A DNA stretch of 56,498 nucleotides, taken from Gammaproteobacteria bacterium (GTDB lineage: Bacteria; Pseudomonadota; Gammaproteobacteria; Steroidobacterales; PWYM01). Under the pieces are notes generated by a model. The model did not search any database. It saw nothing but the letters and a program-made list of their open reading frames with translations, and was not told where the DNA came from. Location: assembly GCA_007693855.1 (NCBI GenBank), contig RECU01000045.1, positions 78,536-135,033 of the forward strand. The letters run 5' to 3'. Positions 17,329 to 26,753 of the stretch are shown here, piece after piece. Position numbers and translations under genes: made by a program. How positions within the stretch are numbered: position 1 is the stretch's first letter; every line of letters starts with the position of its first letter.

Positions 17329-17341
17329 GGTCGATACGACC
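17329..17341. promoter_or_regulatory. Short inverted repeat between the DcaP-like and crbR-like genes
   Basis: GGTCG and CGACC flank three bases at 17329-17341, and GGTCG recurs at 17344-17348. It lies in the 194-bp region separating divergent genes and could be a weak operator. With 5-bp arms it may also be chance. I see nothing else of note between 17247 and 17440. Confidence 0.2.
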
Positions 17342-17440
17342 AAGGTCGCAGGCCAGCTGCAGACAGCGACTGCTAGACTTCGTCTCAGCTGGTGTTCATT
17401 CAGGGCGGGGGCGGCTGCCCTGGTGTAATCGGGGTCTCAC

Positions 17441-18127
17441 ATGCCTGCCACTGATCCACACAAGGTTATTGTCGCCGACGACCATCCTCTGTTCCGCGAG
17501 GCACTGGGGCTTGCCCTCGACCGCGCGCTGGGTGGCGTACGGCTGGTGGACGCCGGCAACATGGATGAGCTAGAGCAGGCCGCCAGCGAGCACGAGGATG
17601 CTGATCTGGCGATGCTCGATCTGCATATGCCCGGGGTCCAGGGGTTTTCTGCGCTCGTGTATCTGCGTGCCCATCACCCCGGCCTACCGGTCTGCGTCAT
17701 CTCGGCGAATGACAACCCTCTGGTGATCCAGCGCGCCCTCGACCATGGTGCCGCGGCGTTCATCCACAAGTCCGCGCCGGTGAGCGAAATCCGCGTCGCG
17801 CTGCAGGCTGTCCTGGCAGGGGATATCTGGCAGCCGCCAGGTCTGGCTTCCCCGGAAGCCGGGGCCCCGGCCGATGAGCTCGAAGTGGCCGAGCGTGTCG
17901 GTGAGCTTACACCGCAACAGTTCCGGGTGCTCATGATGGTCACCGAAGGCCTGCTCAACAAACAGATTGCCTACGAGCTGGAGATCTCGGAGGCGACGGT
18001 GAAAGCCCATATGACGGCGATCTTTCGCAAGCTCGGTGTCCACAACCGCACGCAGGCGGTGCTGGTGGCGCAGCGTCTGGCCGTGGACTCCCCCGAAAGT
18101 GGCAGCCGCGACTTCTCCGGGCAATAA
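17441..18127 (+). CDS. crbR: LuxR-family response regulator, CrbR/ErdR-like
   Basis: 228 residues. The receiver domain (residues 6-125) has the acidic pair at D13-D14 in VADDHP, the phosphoacceptor D60 in MLDLHMPG, and the conserved Lys in FIHKSAP near residue 110. The C-terminal LuxR-type helix-turn-helix (about 150-215) reads 'LTPQQFRVLMMVTEGLLNKQ' then 'ISEATVKAHM'. It binds DNA when phosphorylated. It lies directly upstream of the DUF4212/symporter pair and 2.7 kb from a SLC5-STAC hybrid kinase, the same set as the CrbS/CrbR (MxtR/ErdR) acetate switch that controls acetyl-CoA synthetase in Vibrio and Pseudomonas. The partnership is inferred from this arrangement. Confidence 0.85.
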   Translation: MPATDPHKVIVADDHPLFREALGLALDRALGGVRLVDAGNMDELEQAASEHEDADLAMLDLHMPGVQGFSALVYLRAHHPGLPVCVISANDNPLVIQRALDHGAAAFIHKSAPVSEIRVALQAVLAGDIWQPPGLASPEAGAPADELEVAERVGELTPQQFRVLMMVTEGLLNKQIAYELEISEATVKAHMTAIFRKLGVHNRTQAVLVAQRLAVDSPESGSRDFSGQ

Positions 18128-18245
18128 ATGTTCGCCCGGTCGCGACCATGGTCGTATGGGCAGGCCAATGTCACCGATTTAGGATAGCGTCATGCTGGCG
18201 GTGCATTGTGTGCCGACAGAGGGGTTCTCAGGGGGAGTAGAGTCA

Positions 18246-18512
18246 ATGACGAACGAGCATTCGGCCGCCGCGTACTGGTCGGCGAATCTGCGCATCATCA
18301 CCATCTGCATGGTCATCTGGGCGCTGGTCTCGGTGGGCTTCGGGATCGTGCTCCGGCCGCTGCTGGCCATGCTGCCGATCACCATCGGCGGCACCGATCT
18401 GGGGTTCTGGTTTGCGCAGCAGGGCTCGATTCTGACGTTCATCGCCCTGATTTTCTACTACACCTGGTACATGAATCGCCTCGATCGACGCTTTGGCGTG
18501 GACGAGCAGTAG
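18246..18512 (+). CDS. DUF4212 small subunit of Na+/solute symporter
   Basis: 88 residues from the ATG at 18246, with GGGGGAG upstream. Two membrane helices: 'IITICMVIWALVSVGFGIVL' and 'GSILTFIALIFYYTWYMNRL', with 'GFWFAQQGS' between them, the DUF4212 (TIGR03647) signature. The protein always pairs with the large sodium/solute symporter, whose gene follows after 12 nt, and is thought to be its accessory subunit in the inner membrane. Same operon as the symporter. Confidence 0.93.
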   Translation: MTNEHSAAAYWSANLRIITICMVIWALVSVGFGIVLRPLLAMLPITIGGTDLGFWFAQQGSILTFIALIFYYTWYMNRLDRRFGVDEQ

Positions 18513-18524
18513 GGAGGCGCGCGC

Positions 18525-20297
18525 ATGGACCAGTTCGTTCTCAACCTGATCGTCGTTGGGGCCACTTTCGCGCTGTATATCGGCATTGCCATCTGGGCGC
18601 GCGCGGGCACCACCGCGGACTACTACACCGCCAGCCGCGGCGTAAATCCGATTGTCAACGGTGCGGCGACGGCGGCTGACTGGATGTCGGCCGCCTCGTT
18701 CATCTCGATGGCCGGGCTGATCGCCTTCGTCGGCTATGGCAACTCGAGCTATCTCATGGGTTGGACCGGGGGCTATGTACTCCTCGCCCTGTTGCTCGCG
18801 CCGTACCTGCGGAAGTTCGGTCGATTCACGGTACCGGAGTTCATCGGTGACCGCTTCTACAGCCAGAGTGCCCGGATCGTCGCCGTGATCTGCCTGCTGG
18901 TGATCTCTATCACTTACGTGATCGGTCAGATGACCGGTGCGGGTGTGGCCTTCTCGCGGTTCCTGGAGGTTGAGAATACCACCGGCCTGCTGATCGCCTC
19001 GACGGTGGTCTTTATCTATGCCGTGCTGGGCGGGATGAAGGGCATCACCTACACCCAGCTTGCACAGTATTGCGTGTTGATCACCGCCTATACCATCCCG
19101 GCGGTGTTCATCTCGCTGCAGCTGACCAGTAACCCGGTGCCGGCGCTCGGGCTGTTCTCGACCCATGCGGAATCCGGTATCCCGTTATTGACGCGTCTCG
19201 ACCAGGTACTCACGGAACTGGGGTTCCACGATTACACCGGCCACCATGGCACCACCCTGAACATGGTGTTGTTCACGCTCTCTTTGATGGTGGGTACGGC
19301 CGGACTACCACACGTCATCATCCGGTTTTTCACCGTGCCCAAGGTCGCCGATGCGCGCAAGTCGGCAGGCTGGGCGCTGGTGTTCATCGCGTTGCTCTAT
19401 CTCACGGCGCCGGCCGTGGGCGCGATGGCCAAGCTGAATATTCTCTCCACGATCTATCCTGACGGTACCAGCGAACCCCCGATCGCCTATGCCGACAAGC
19501 CGGACTGGATGAGTAACTGGGAGCAGACCGGTCTGCTGCGTTTCGAAGACAAGAATGACGACGGCCTGATCCAGTATTACAACGACCGCTCCGAGGACTT
19601 TGCGTCAGTGGCAGCCGAGCGGGGCTGGGAGGGCAACGAAATCGTCGTCTTCAATCAGGACATCCTGGTGCTTGCCAACCCGGAAATCGCCCAGCTGCCT
19701 GGCTGGGTGCTGGCCCTGATTGCGGCGGGCGGCCTGGCCGCGGCGTTGTCGACCGCGGCGGGGCTGCTGCTGGCGATTTCTTCGGCCATCAGTCATGACG
19801 TGCTGAAGTCTGTGCTGTTGCCCGGGATCAGCGATCGACAGGAACTGATGGCGGCACGGATCTCGATGGCGTTTGCCATCGTGCTGGCGACATGGCTGGG
19901 GCTTAACCCGCCCGGGTTTGCGGCGCAGGTGGTGGCACTGGCGTTCGGTCTCGCGGCCGCCACGCTGTTCCCAGCGCTGATGCTGGGTATTTTCTCGAAG
20001 AAGATGAACACCCAGGGTGCGGTGGCCGGCATGCTGGTCGGACTCATTACGACCTTGCTGTATATCTTCACCTACCTCGGCTGGTTTTTCGTGCCGGGCA
20101 CCAACATGCTGCAGAACGTCGAGGAAAACTGGCTGTTCGGGATCTCGCCGCTGTCGTTTGGCGCGGTTGGCGCAGTACTGAACTTCGCTACCGCCTGGGC
20201 GGTCATGAAGCTCACCAAGGCACCACCGCCTGAGATCCAGGAACTGGTCGAGAGCATCCGTGTGCCGCGCGGTGCCGCGGGTGCGATCGACCACTGA
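18525..20297 (+). CDS. Sodium/solute symporter large subunit (acetate-type, TIGR03648)
   Basis: 590 residues, about 13 membrane helices, of the SSS (SLC5) family. Recognisable segments: 'DYYTASRGVNPIVNGAATAADWMSAASFISMAGLI', 'FTVPEFIGDRFYS' and 'GTAGLPHVIIRFFTVP' in pattern. A soluble loop of about 70 residues after helix 8 (DGTSEPPIAYADKPDWMSNW onward) is typical of the long VC_2705-type branch and distinguishes it from ordinary ActP. It carries a short-chain carboxylate, most likely acetate, with sodium. The gene overlaps the next one by a single base (TGATG). Confidence 0.9.
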   Translation: MDQFVLNLIVVGATFALYIGIAIWARAGTTADYYTASRGVNPIVNGAATAADWMSAASFISMAGLIAFVGYGNSSYLMGWTGGYVLLALLLAPYLRKFGRFTVPEFIGDRFYSQSARIVAVICLLVISITYVIGQMTGAGVAFSRFLEVENTTGLLIASTVVFIYAVLGGMKGITYTQLAQYCVLITAYTIPAVFISLQLTSNPVPALGLFSTHAESGIPLLTRLDQVLTELGFHDYTGHHGTTLNMVLFTLSLMVGTAGLPHVIIRFFTVPKVADARKSAGWALVFIALLYLTAPAVGAMAKLNILSTIYPDGTSEPPIAYADKPDWMSNWEQTGLLRFEDKNDDGLIQYYNDRSEDFASVAAERGWEGNEIVVFNQDILVLANPEIAQLPGWVLALIAAGGLAAALSTAAGLLLAISSAISHDVLKSVLLPGISDRQELMAARISMAFAIVLATWLGLNPPGFAAQVVALAFGLAAATLFPALMLGIFSKKMNTQGAVAGMLVGLITTLLYIFTYLGWFFVPGTNMLQNVEENWLFGISPLSFGAVGAVLNFATAWAVMKLTKAPPPEIQELVESIRVPRGAAGAIDH

Positions 20298-20821
20298 TGT
20301 TGCTGGAATTCATTGCCGCGATCGCCCTGGGTCTGGGTGCGGCGGGGGTGGTGATGGCGCTGAATGTCGCGCTGCGTCGCCGTCTCCCGGCGTGGCTGGT
20401 CCCGGCGGTGGCCGGCGCGGCGATGATCAGCTTCATGGTGCACATGGAATACGCCTGGGCTGAGCGCACCGCTGGCCAGTTGCCCGAGGGCGTGGTCGTG
20501 GCGTCCACAGGCACCAGTGTCTCCTGGTTCCGCCCCTGGACCTGGATCAAGCCGCTCGAACTGCGCATGCTGGCGGTGGATACGCGCCGGAGCCGGCGTA
20601 ATCCGGCCGCCCCGGGCCAGGTGATGACCACCGTGGTGCTGCTGGAGCGGTGGATGCCCGTTCGCGAGATTCCGGTGGTGTTTGATTGTCCCGGTGCACG
20701 CCGGGCCGATCTTCACGCTGGCGTCGAACTGGCTGCTGACGGACGACTCGAGGGCGCCCAATGGCGGGCACTCGAGAGCGGGGATGCGGCGCTGCGAGTG
20801 GCCTGTGCCGGAGAGACGTAG
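20297..20821 (+). CDS. Two-helix membrane protein linked to the symporter, unknown
   Basis: 174 residues; its ATG shares one base with the symporter stop. Two hydrophobic helices at residues 4-25 and 33-50 are followed by a soluble region of about 115 residues ('WFRPWTWIKPLELRMLAVDTR', 'VMTTVVLLERWMPVREIPVVFDC'). The C-terminal part has two Cys (PVVFDCPGARR and LRVACAGET) and would face the periplasm or the cytoplasm depending on topology. I do not recognise a family. Coupling with the symporter suggests an accessory role. It is convergent with the hybrid kinase gene, 17 nt away. Confidence 0.75.
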   Translation: MLLEFIAAIALGLGAAGVVMALNVALRRRLPAWLVPAVAGAAMISFMVHMEYAWAERTAGQLPEGVVVASTGTSVSWFRPWTWIKPLELRMLAVDTRRSRRNPAAPGQVMTTVVLLERWMPVREIPVVFDCPGARRADLHAGVELAADGRLEGAQWRALESGDAALRVACAGET

Positions 20822-20838
20822 CCGTCAGTGGGAATGAT

Positions 20839-23800
20839 TCAGCGCCCGGCTGGCAGCGGCCTGGCGTTAGCGAGCCGCCCCAGCAGGGCACGTAAAGCAG
20901 CGGGTTTCAGCGGTTTGTGGAGAACCCGGAGCCCGGCGGCCCGTGCACGGTCACGCACCCCTGCGCTCTGGTCGGCCGTGATGAGGATCCCGGGGATCCG
21001 CTGGTCGCAGTGGGCCCTGAGTGAGTCCAGCACCGAGAGGCCGTCTTCTCCTGCGTCGAGATGGTAATCGGCGAGAACCACATCGGGGGCTGCAGGGCGT
21101 CCGGAGCACAAGGCCAATGCCTCCGTTTCATCGGTGGCGGCGAGGATTTCACAACCCCAGGGGCGCATCAGCGCCGCCATCCCGGCGAGGATGTCCGGTT
21201 CGTTGTCGACACACAGCACCACCAGGCCGGTGAGGTCCTGCGGGCTGCGTCGACGCTGCGGCCGCAGCTGGATTGGCCCCTCTCCGGCGCGCGCCAGCGG
21301 CACCCGGATGGTGAACCGCGTCCCGCGTCCCGGCGTGGAGTCAACCTGGATGGGATGTTCGAGCCTGCGGGCGATACGCTCGACGATGGCGAGACCGAGA
21401 CCGAGACCCTGGCTGCGACGGGCGCCCTGCAGACGATGAAACTCGCGGAAGATCGCGGTCGTCTGATCGGCGGGTATGCCGGGGCCGGTATCCAGCACCT
21501 GGATGCTCAGTGAGCCTGCCTGTCTGCGACAGCCCAGCAGGACGCGTCCGGAGGGCGTATAGCGCAGTGCGTTGGAGAGGAAATTCTGCAACACCCGTCG
21601 CAGCAGCTTCGGATCTGAGTGGATTTTGGCCGTGCACTGGACCCGATCGAAGCGAAGACCGCGTTCCGCGGCCAGGGCGGAAAACTCGGCATGCAGGGGG
21701 GCCAGCAGGTCCGAGACCGGGAAGCTCCGCAGCTCGACCGGCATGGCTCCGGCATCAAGTCGGGAGATGTCGAGCAGGGCGCTCAGCAACTGCTCGGCGC
21801 TGTCGAGCGCCCCGTCCAGCCGCTCCACGAGGTGTTTCTGTGCCGGGCTTTCGGCCGGCAACTGCGCCAGCGACGAGGCGAACAGTCGGGCGGCATTCAT
21901 CGGCTGAAGCAGATCGTGACTGGCCGCCGCCAGAAAACGTGTCTTGGACTGGTTGGCATCGTCGGCGGCGGCCTTGGCCAGGCGTAGGGCTTCCTCGACG
22001 CGGGTTCGCGTGGCGACCTCGCGTCGCAGCTCGGCGTTGAGTTCGGTCAGCTCCCGGGTGCGCTCCTCGACGCGCTGCTCGAGGCCTGCCAGCGCCTCGG
22101 TGAGGCGGCGTTCGCTGTCGCGGAGGGCCGCCTCGGTGCGCCGTCGTGCGGTCACATCGGTGAAACTGGTCACGAAGCCGCCGCCCGGCATCGGGTTACC
22201 CCGAATCTCGATCACGCGGCCATCGGTACCGACGCGCTCATAGTAGTGTGGGCTGCGCCGCCGCAGCCAGGCCATGCGCCGCTCGACCAGCAGGTCGACA
22301 TCACCCTCGCCGAGCCAGCCGCGCCGTGCGTTGAACTCCAGCACCTCCATGATCGGTCGGCCAATGTGGATCAGGCCCTCCGGGTAATCGAACAGGCGCA
22401 GGTAGGCGCGGTTCCATGCCACCAGGCGGAACTCGGCATCGATGACGCTGATGCCTTCGGAGAGGTTCTCCATCGCGGATTGCAAAAGCTCCTGGCGGAA
22501 CTTCAGCCGTTGTGAGGTGCGATCGAGCAGTCGGACGACCGCGTCGAAACGCATACCACTGCCAGCCAGCGCCGAGGTCAGTACCTGGCGTGCGGAGCTT
22601 GTTCCGATCACACCGGAGAGGACCCGCTCGGTGTGGCGCAGCAGTTCCCCGTCTGCAGGCTGTTCCTCGCGCAAGGGCTCACCGCGCTGCAGTGCATAGT
22701 CTTCGAATGTCTGGCGGGTGCGCGGTTCCCCGAGAAATCGCTGGGTCAGGTTCATGAAGTCGCCCACCCTGGCGATACCCACACTCGGGAGGGCATCGGC
22801 GGTAGCGCCGAGCGCTGCACCGTGGAAGGCGTTCGCCTGGATCCGGTCGATCGGACGTTCGCGCCCCGACCAACTCCCGATCAGCAGGCCTGTCACGTTG
22901 GCCAGCAGCGACCAGAACACCCCGTGGCTCAGGGGGTCAGCGAATGCCATGCCGAACAGGGCCTCGGGCCGCAGCCAGACGATCCCAAGCGGACCCGCCT
23001 CCAGCCAGCCGGGGAACACGGCTGTGCCGCGCAGGATCACCGGCAGCATGAGGCAGTAGAACCAGCCCGCGAAGCCCAGTGTCAGACCGAGCATGGCACC
23101 GTGCCGGGTGGCGCCTCGCCAATAGGCGGCGGCCACCATAAGCGGGCCAAACTGAGCAACGGCAGCGAACGACAGCAGGCCGATCCCCGCAAGGCTCTCC
23201 GCATAGCCGAACAGCCGGTAATAGCCCCAGGCGAGCAGCAGCAAGCCGATGATCACCACCCTGCGCACCCTGAGAAGCAGGCGCCCGAGATCGGCCTCAC
23301 CGTGTTGGCCGGGAGGTCGTCGCCGGAGCAAGGCGGGCATGACGATGTCGTTGGACACCATGGTCGAAAGCGCCACCGCGGCGACGATCACCATGCCGGT
23401 GGCTGCGGAAAACCCGCCGAGCATGGCGAGCAGGGTCAGGCCTTCCTGCCCTGCCGACATCGGCAGGGCGATCATGAAGGTGTCCGCGGGTACGCGGCTG
23501 TCAAAACTGAGCAGCCCCGCCACGGCGATGGGCACCACGAAGAGACTGATCAGGACCAGATAGGCTGGAAACAGCACCCGCGCCCAACGCACCTCACGCT
23601 CGCTGGTGCTTTCCACCACGGCGACATGGAATTGCCGCGGCAGGCAGAACACCGCCAGCATGGACAACAGCAGGATGGTGAAAAAGCTGAGCCTGAGTGC
23701 GTCAGGTGCGAACATCCCGGCCACGACGACATCGTCTATGCTTAGTGGATCGAGCGCCCGAAAACCATCGAACATGAACCAGGTCACGAACACGCCGACG

Positions 23801-24498
23801 GCCAGGAAAGCCAACAGCTTCACCAGCGACTCGAACGCCACCGCCAGCATCAGGCCGGGATGGTGCTCGGTGGCGTCGAGCTGGCGGGTGCCGAAGAGGA
23901 TGGTGAACAGCGCGAGCAGCAGGGCGACCAGCAGCGCCGTATCCGTGTGCAGCGGCGCCGGCGTCTCGGCCACGGGCATGCCGTTGGTCGCGCTGCCGGT
24001 CAGCAGCGTGAAGCCCATGGCGATGCCTTTGAGCTGCAGCGCAATATAGGGCAGCACGCCGAGGGTCGCGACGACAGTGACGAGCACGGCCAGGCCCTGG
24101 GTCTTGCCGAAGCGCGAGGCGAGGAAATCGGAGATGGAGGTGATGTTCTGTTCCTTGCTCACGCGTACGATGCGAACAATGAACCCCCCGAGCACGACGA
24201 ACATCAATGCCGGTCCGAGATAGACCGGCAGGAAGTCCCAGCCGTTGGTTGCGGCCTGACCCACCGCTCCGTAGAAGGTCCAGGAGGTGCAGTACACTGC
24301 CAGTGACAGACTGTAGATTACCGGTTGTGCGATCTGTCCACGGCGAGTGTGCGCGTGGCGGTCTCCCCACCAGGCGATCAGGAACAGCAGTGCCACGTAG
24401 GCTAACGAGACGGTGACGATGAGGGGGACGGAAAACACGCTGGGTCGGCCTGGCCGCAAGGCTCCCGTAAATGTGCGGTGGCTTGGCCGCCGGATCAT
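20839..24498 (-). CDS. crbS: SLC5-STAC hybrid sensor kinase, CrbS/MxtR-like
   Basis: 1219 residues. Residues about 20-520 form a sodium/solute-symporter-like membrane domain; about 600-655 match the STAC linker ('LLRHTERVLSGVIG'); a PAS domain spans about 670-780 (GISVIDAEFRLVAWNRAYL); a coiled coil about 785-845 leads to HisKA with the H-box SHDLLQP near 859; an ATPase domain carries NFLSNALRYTP and DTGPGIPAD near 1003; a C-terminal receiver has its Asp in VLADYHLD near 1143. This is the CrbS/MxtR design, in which a transporter-like domain senses or moves a small carboxylate and controls a LuxR-type regulator. Start is uncertain: neither the ATG at 24498 nor the GTG at 24438 has a clear ribosome site. 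It is divergent from the exonuclease fusion gene. Confidence 0.88.
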   Translation of the reverse strand: MIRRPSHRTFTGALRPGRPSVFSVPLIVTVSLAYVALLFLIAWWGDRHAHTRRGQIAQPVIYSLSLAVYCTSWTFYGAVGQAATNGWDFLPVYLGPALMFVVLGGFIVRIVRVSKEQNITSISDFLASRFGKTQGLAVLVTVVATLGVLPYIALQLKGIAMGFTLLTGSATNGMPVAETPAPLHTDTALLVALLLALFTILFGTRQLDATEHHPGLMLAVAFESLVKLLAFLAVGVFVTWFMFDGFRALDPLSIDDVVVAGMFAPDALRLSFFTILLLSMLAVFCLPRQFHVAVVESTSEREVRWARVLFPAYLVLISLFVVPIAVAGLLSFDSRVPADTFMIALPMSAGQEGLTLLAMLGGFSAATGMVIVAAVALSTMVSNDIVMPALLRRRPPGQHGEADLGRLLLRVRRVVIIGLLLLAWGYYRLFGYAESLAGIGLLSFAAVAQFGPLMVAAAYWRGATRHGAMLGLTLGFAGWFYCLMLPVILRGTAVFPGWLEAGPLGIVWLRPEALFGMAFADPLSHGVFWSLLANVTGLLIGSWSGRERPIDRIQANAFHGAALGATADALPSVGIARVGDFMNLTQRFLGEPRTRQTFEDYALQRGEPLREEQPADGELLRHTERVLSGVIGTSSARQVLTSALAGSGMRFDAVVRLLDRTSQRLKFRQELLQSAMENLSEGISVIDAEFRLVAWNRAYLRLFDYPEGLIHIGRPIMEVLEFNARRGWLGEGDVDLLVERRMAWLRRRSPHYYERVGTDGRVIEIRGNPMPGGGFVTSFTDVTARRRTEAALRDSERRLTEALAGLEQRVEERTRELTELNAELRREVATRTRVEEALRLAKAAADDANQSKTRFLAAASHDLLQPMNAARLFASSLAQLPAESPAQKHLVERLDGALDSAEQLLSALLDISRLDAGAMPVELRSFPVSDLLAPLHAEFSALAAERGLRFDRVQCTAKIHSDPKLLRRVLQNFLSNALRYTPSGRVLLGCRRQAGSLSIQVLDTGPGIPADQTTAIFREFHRLQGARRSQGLGLGLAIVERIARRLEHPIQVDSTPGRGTRFTIRVPLARAGEGPIQLRPQRRRSPQDLTGLVVLCVDNEPDILAGMAALMRPWGCEILAATDETEALALCSGRPAAPDVVLADYHLDAGEDGLSVLDSLRAHCDQRIPGILITADQSAGVRDRARAAGLRVLHKPLKPAALRALLGRLANARPLPAGR

Positions 24499-24542
24499 AG
24501 CAGGCCGTGCGTCTGCCGTCGGGGGGCAGTGAGGTGCGTCCG

Positions 24543-26738
24543 ATGGACTGGCGCCAGATCATGATGGTCTCGGCCGTCGGCGTTGTCTGTCTGGGCTGGC
24601 TCCTGGTGGCCGGTGTGCTGTTGCGTGCGGTGCTGGGGGAGGCCGACTGGCAGGCCATGATGGCGCTGCTTGGGGGGCGTATCGGGCTACTGGCGATGCT
24701 GTGGGCGCTGGCGCTGATCCCCGTGAGCCTGCTGATCGGTCATCTGCTCGAGCACTATGTGCGCGCACCGGCCCGGCTGGCCATGGCACTGCGCAGCGCT
24801 TTACACGCCGGCGTGCATCGGCCGGTGGTGCCGGATGGCAGCCGCGAGACCCGTGAGCTCGCCGAACTGGTCAACGCTCTGGTGGCTGAACGTGAGGCCA
24901 TGCACCGGGACATGGACGCCCGGGTGCGTGAGGCCAGCCGCGCCACGGAGCTCGAACGTAACCGGCTTGCTGCGCTGATGTCGGAGCTTGGCCGCAGCGT
25001 GATCGTGTGTAATCTCGATGGTCGTATCCTGCTGTACAACCAGCGTGCACGCCTGCAGTTCCGCCGACTCTCGCGCGCGGCCGGATGGATGGGGGGCGCG
25101 GAGCTGATCGGTCTGGGGCGGTCGATCTACACCGTACTCGACCGGGAACTGGTCGCCCATGCATTGGAAAATGTACAGCGCAGGCTGGCGCGGGGTGCGG
25201 AGGCCCCCTCGGCCCAGTTCGTGACACCGATCGCGTCAGGCGGACTGTTGCGGGTGCAGATGGCGCCGGTGCAGACCGATCCCGAGTCGCTCGAGGGCGA
25301 TCCGGAGGCCGTTGCCGAGGGCAGTGGGGAGCGCGGTCATGCACTGGCCGGTTTCGTGCTGCTGCTGGAGAACGTGACCGAGCAGCAGCGCGCCGACGCC
25401 GAGGAAGATCGCCTGGTGGCGCGACTCGTGGCGGACGGCCGACACCTGGCGTCGCGTGCGCGCGACGTTCTGTCGGAACCTTCGTTGGCAGTCGGCGAAG
25501 CCATCCCGCAAGTGGGGAATACCACCGAGGTGCGCGTGCTGCTGGCAGGCTTCGAAGCGCGGCTGGAGCAGTTTTCGCGCGAGCGTGCCGCGCTGTTGCC
25601 TGCGCGCTGGTCTCTCGATGACATGCTTGGCAGTGAACTTCTGGAAATGCTCGAACAGAACATTGTCGACCGGCTGGCGCTCGCGGTCAGCCGTATCGAT
25701 TGCAGTACCTCGCCGTGGCTGCGGGTGGAGAGCTATTCCTTCATGCAGGCTGTGCTGCATCTGGTCAAGCGAGTCCACCGCGACTGCGGCGCAGGCGCGC
25801 TGCAGATCGGTCTGGTGAGCGATGCCCCTGGTGCGGCGCTCGAGCTGCGCTGGAATTCCGACAGCGCGCCGACACCGCATCTGGTGGGGGATTGGATGGC
25901 GTCCTCGGTGGCCGGTAACGGAGAGTCCGGGCTGTCGGTGGCGCAGGTGCTGGCGCGACACGGTGGTAGCCTCGAACTGCTCGAGCCGACTGGCGGAACG
26001 GTCGGTGTGCGTCTGCCGCTGCGCCTGGCGCCACCGCAGGAAGAGCTTCCCCAGGAGACCTGGTTGCGCGGCGACAGCCGGCCCGAGTACTACGATTTCG
26101 ATCTGTTCCGCGCGAGCGCGCGGGTCAGCTCACTGGAGGACAGCCGCCTCGAGGACCTGGTGTTTACCGTGTTCGATACGGAGACTACCGGCCTGGACCC
26201 AGCCGGCGGTGATCAGATTCTGCAGCTCGGTGCGGTACGTATCGTCAACGGGCGCGTTCTCCCCCATGAGAGCTTCGAGCAGCTGGTTGACCCGAAACGT
26301 GCCATTCCTGCGGCGGGTATCGCCATCCACGGCATCACCCCGGAAATGGTCAGGGACCAACCGGGCATCGAGACGGTACTGCCCGCGTTTCACGCCTTCT
26401 GTGAGGGAACCGTGCTGGTCGCGCACAATGCGGCCTTCGACATGCGTTGTCTGCAGCTCGCTGAGTCGCGTGCGGGTGTGCAGTTCGATCATCCGGTGCT
26501 GGACACCCTGCTGCTCTCGGCGGTGCTGTCGCCTGAAGAGACGTCTCACCGTCTGGAAAGTATCGCCGAGCGGCTGGGGCTGCCGATTATCGGTCGGCAT
26601 ACGGCCATGGGCGATGCGCTGGTGACAGCGGAGATTTTCGTCCGGCTGTTGCGGCTGCTCGCCGACCGGGGGATCAACACACTCGCGCAGGCCAGGGTCG
26701 CATCGCGAAACACCTACCTGGCGCGCCTGCGCTATTGA
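24543..26738 (+). CDS. Membrane PAS/degenerate kinase fused to DEDDh 3'-5' exonuclease
   Basis: 731 residues from the ATG at 24543 (GAGG about 8 nt upstream; GTG starts exist at 24507 and 24534). Two membrane helices (about 8-30, 42-65), a HAMP/coiled-coil-like stretch (about 70-140), a PAS-like domain (about 145-290: LGRSVIVCNLDGRILLYNQR), then an ATPase-like region (about 395-500) whose N-box lacks the catalytic Asn but retains 'GLSVAQVLARHGGSLEL'. The C-terminal DnaQ-type exonuclease (about 540-705) has all DEDDh residues: D545 and E547 in FDTETTGL, H628-N-A-A-F-D633, H686 and D691. It is likely catalytically active as a nuclease but not as a kinase. The gene is 15 nt before the DUF294 gene, and similar pairs occur beside this symporter family elsewhere. 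Substrate unknown. Confidence 0.88.
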   Translation: MDWRQIMMVSAVGVVCLGWLLVAGVLLRAVLGEADWQAMMALLGGRIGLLAMLWALALIPVSLLIGHLLEHYVRAPARLAMALRSALHAGVHRPVVPDGSRETRELAELVNALVAEREAMHRDMDARVREASRATELERNRLAALMSELGRSVIVCNLDGRILLYNQRARLQFRRLSRAAGWMGGAELIGLGRSIYTVLDRELVAHALENVQRRLARGAEAPSAQFVTPIASGGLLRVQMAPVQTDPESLEGDPEAVAEGSGERGHALAGFVLLLENVTEQQRADAEEDRLVARLVADGRHLASRARDVLSEPSLAVGEAIPQVGNTTEVRVLLAGFEARLEQFSRERAALLPARWSLDDMLGSELLEMLEQNIVDRLALAVSRIDCSTSPWLRVESYSFMQAVLHLVKRVHRDCGAGALQIGLVSDAPGAALELRWNSDSAPTPHLVGDWMASSVAGNGESGLSVAQVLARHGGSLELLEPTGGTVGVRLPLRLAPPQEELPQETWLRGDSRPEYYDFDLFRASARVSSLEDSRLEDLVFTVFDTETTGLDPAGGDQILQLGAVRIVNGRVLPHESFEQLVDPKRAIPAAGIAIHGITPEMVRDQPGIETVLPAFHAFCEGTVLVAHNAAFDMRCLQLAESRAGVQFDHPVLDTLLLSAVLSPEETSHRLESIAERLGLPIIGRHTAMGDALVTAEIFVRLLRLLADRGINTLAQARVASRNTYLARLRY

Positions 26739-26753
26739 CCCGGGGAGCCTGTC

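Noticed and set aside
18196-18214. TGGC...TTG resembling a sigma-54 promoter before the DUF4212 gene
   Set aside because: The distance between the GG and GC elements is not the invariant ten nucleotides, so it does not fit the sigma-54 site.
22633-23745. A 370-codon plus-strand open frame inside the hybrid kinase gene
   Set aside because: His/Gln/Arg-rich shadow of the membrane-domain coding sequence; the kinase frame on the other strand shows clear domains throughout.
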